Of a stretch of DNA of 64,000 nucleotides, positions 63,541 through 64,000 are shown in pieces; the stretch's first letter is position 1, and every line of letters begins with the position of its first letter. The position numbers and the translations under genes were made by a program. Origin of the DNA: Nomia melanderi (Eukaryota; Arthropoda; Insecta; Hymenoptera; Halictidae); the NCBI RefSeq assembly GCF_051020985.1, contig NW_027475140.1:2046001-2110000 (forward strand), read 5' to 3'. The notes under the pieces were generated by a model. That model did no database searches. It was not told the DNA's origin and saw only the letters and a list, made by a program, of their open reading frames with translations.

Positions 63541-64000
63541 GTAATAGCACCCGAGATATCACCAGATCTATATTGGATTTTCCCCTGACCCTGAGTGTCC
63601 GGCCCCATGAGACTGTGGTTTTCTCGGCCCCTGGTGGTCCGAGGTCGTTGCCGCTGCACAGGTTGATGCGCCAGGGCCTCCTACAGACAATGCACTTTGA
63701 TTTATTGCGTTATCTGTAATAGCACCCGAGATATCACCACATATATATTGGATTTTTCCCTGGCCCAGAGTGTCCGGCCCCCTCGAGACGGTGCTTTCCT
63801 CGGCCCCTGGTGGTCCGAGGTCGTTCCCGCTGCACAGCTTCAGGCGCCAGGGCCTCCTGCAGATAACTCACTTTGGTTTATTGCGCTATCTCTAATAGCA
63901 CCCGAGATATCACCAGATATATATTGGATTTTTCCCTGACCCTGAGTGTCCGGCCCCATGAGACGGTGGTTTTCTCGGCCCCTGGTGGTCCGAGGTCGTT
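63541..64000 (+). repeat. 10-monomer HOR, copy 2, cut by window end
   Basis: About 470 bp match copy 1 at offset 1,751 bp up to the last base, including AGATCT near 63,566, aggttgatgcgcc and XhoI at 63,782-63,787. The satellite continues beyond the window. Confidence 0.88.

Larger units (their letters stand above)
1..64000. repeat. 175-bp satellite DNA array filling the window
   Basis: The sequence repeats every 175 bp from first to last base, giving about 366 monomers in one orientation with no interruption by other DNA. The stop-containing motif ctgtaatagc, or its variant ctctaatagc, recurs at 175-bp steps; its phase drifts by about 25 bp across the window because of scattered single-base indels, mostly deletions. 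Landmarks in each monomer, in order, are cacccgagatatcacc, an AT-rich core gatatatattgg, ccctgaccctgagtgtccgg, ccccatgagac, ttttctcggcccctgg, tggtccgaggtcgttcccg, cagattcatgcgccaggg and tttattgcgctatc. Monomers differ from one another at a few to about 15 percent of sites, whereas HOR copies are nearly identical. This is the standard architecture of centromeric or pericentromeric satellite DNA. Centromere function itself is inference. Confidence 0.98.

Noticed and set aside
1..64000. Hundreds of 60-123-codon frames on both strands
   Set aside because: They recur every 175 bp, change frame at each monomer and end at the same repeat position. They are translations of satellite DNA, so no CDS is annotated.
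1..64000. CRISPR array
   Set aside because: There are no short repeats separated by unique spacers. The whole unit, not just a 25-40 bp part, is conserved, and no cas genes are present.

Overview
The whole 64 kb window is one uninterrupted satellite DNA array. I see no gene, RNA gene, transposon or unique sequence in it. The repeat unit is 175 bp, and about 366 units run head to tail in the same orientation from end to end. A monomer matching my by-eye consensus exactly lies at 59,343-59,517: 53% GC, 8 CpG dinucleotides, an EcoRV site (GATATC) and an AT-rich core. Single-base indels shift the repeat phase by only about 25 bp over the window, so periodicity is almost unbroken. The many 60-184 codon open frames on both strands are products of the repeat: 175 is 3n+1, so the same sequence is read in a new frame in each monomer, and nearly all plus-strand frames stop at the same TAA of the monomer.

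A tandem repeat of nucleosome-sized units arranged in multi-kilobase higher-order repeats (HORs) points to a eukaryotic chromosome, most likely centromeric or pericentromeric heterochromatin. I cannot name the species. It is not primate alpha satellite, and it has no CENP-B box. The frog centromeric repeat Fcr1, about 174 bp as I recall, is one comparison worth making, but I cannot test it here.

Layout. (1) 1-370: lead-in monomers. (2) 372-4,221: two copies of an 11-monomer HOR (1,925 bp). (3) 4,222-6,873: irregular monomers, several matching 54-57 kb. (4) 6,874-19,823: two almost identical copies of a 37-monomer HOR (6,475 bp). (5) 19,824-28,377: irregular mosaic. Regions 4-5 carry a strongly divergent monomer variant (15 copies, 7.7-27.6 kb) found nowhere else here. 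(6) 28,378-32,517: interleaved blocks at offsets 3,321, 1,398 and 1,224. (7) 32,518-35,366: mostly monomeric. (8) 35,367-43,076: blocks at offsets 2,274 and 4,369, and a tandem 1,572-bp 9-mer. (9) 43,077-46,568: four tandem copies of an 873-bp 5-mer. (10) 46,233-53,492: a 1,222-bp 7-mer doublet overlapping a 3,147-bp 18-mer doublet. (11) 53,780-61,190: two copies of a 3,676-bp 21-mer. (12) 61,777-64,000: a 1,751-bp 10-mer whose second copy is cut by the window end.

The pattern is that of an array evolving by unequal exchange and segmental amplification: each HOR is locally doubled or quadrupled, successive HORs share building blocks, and HOR borders fall inside monomers. Two clans can be separated. 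Clan A (0-7 kb and 32-64 kb) has a BglII-site variant at the AT-rich core. Clan B (about 7-32 kb) has the divergent variant and the attcattcgc form.
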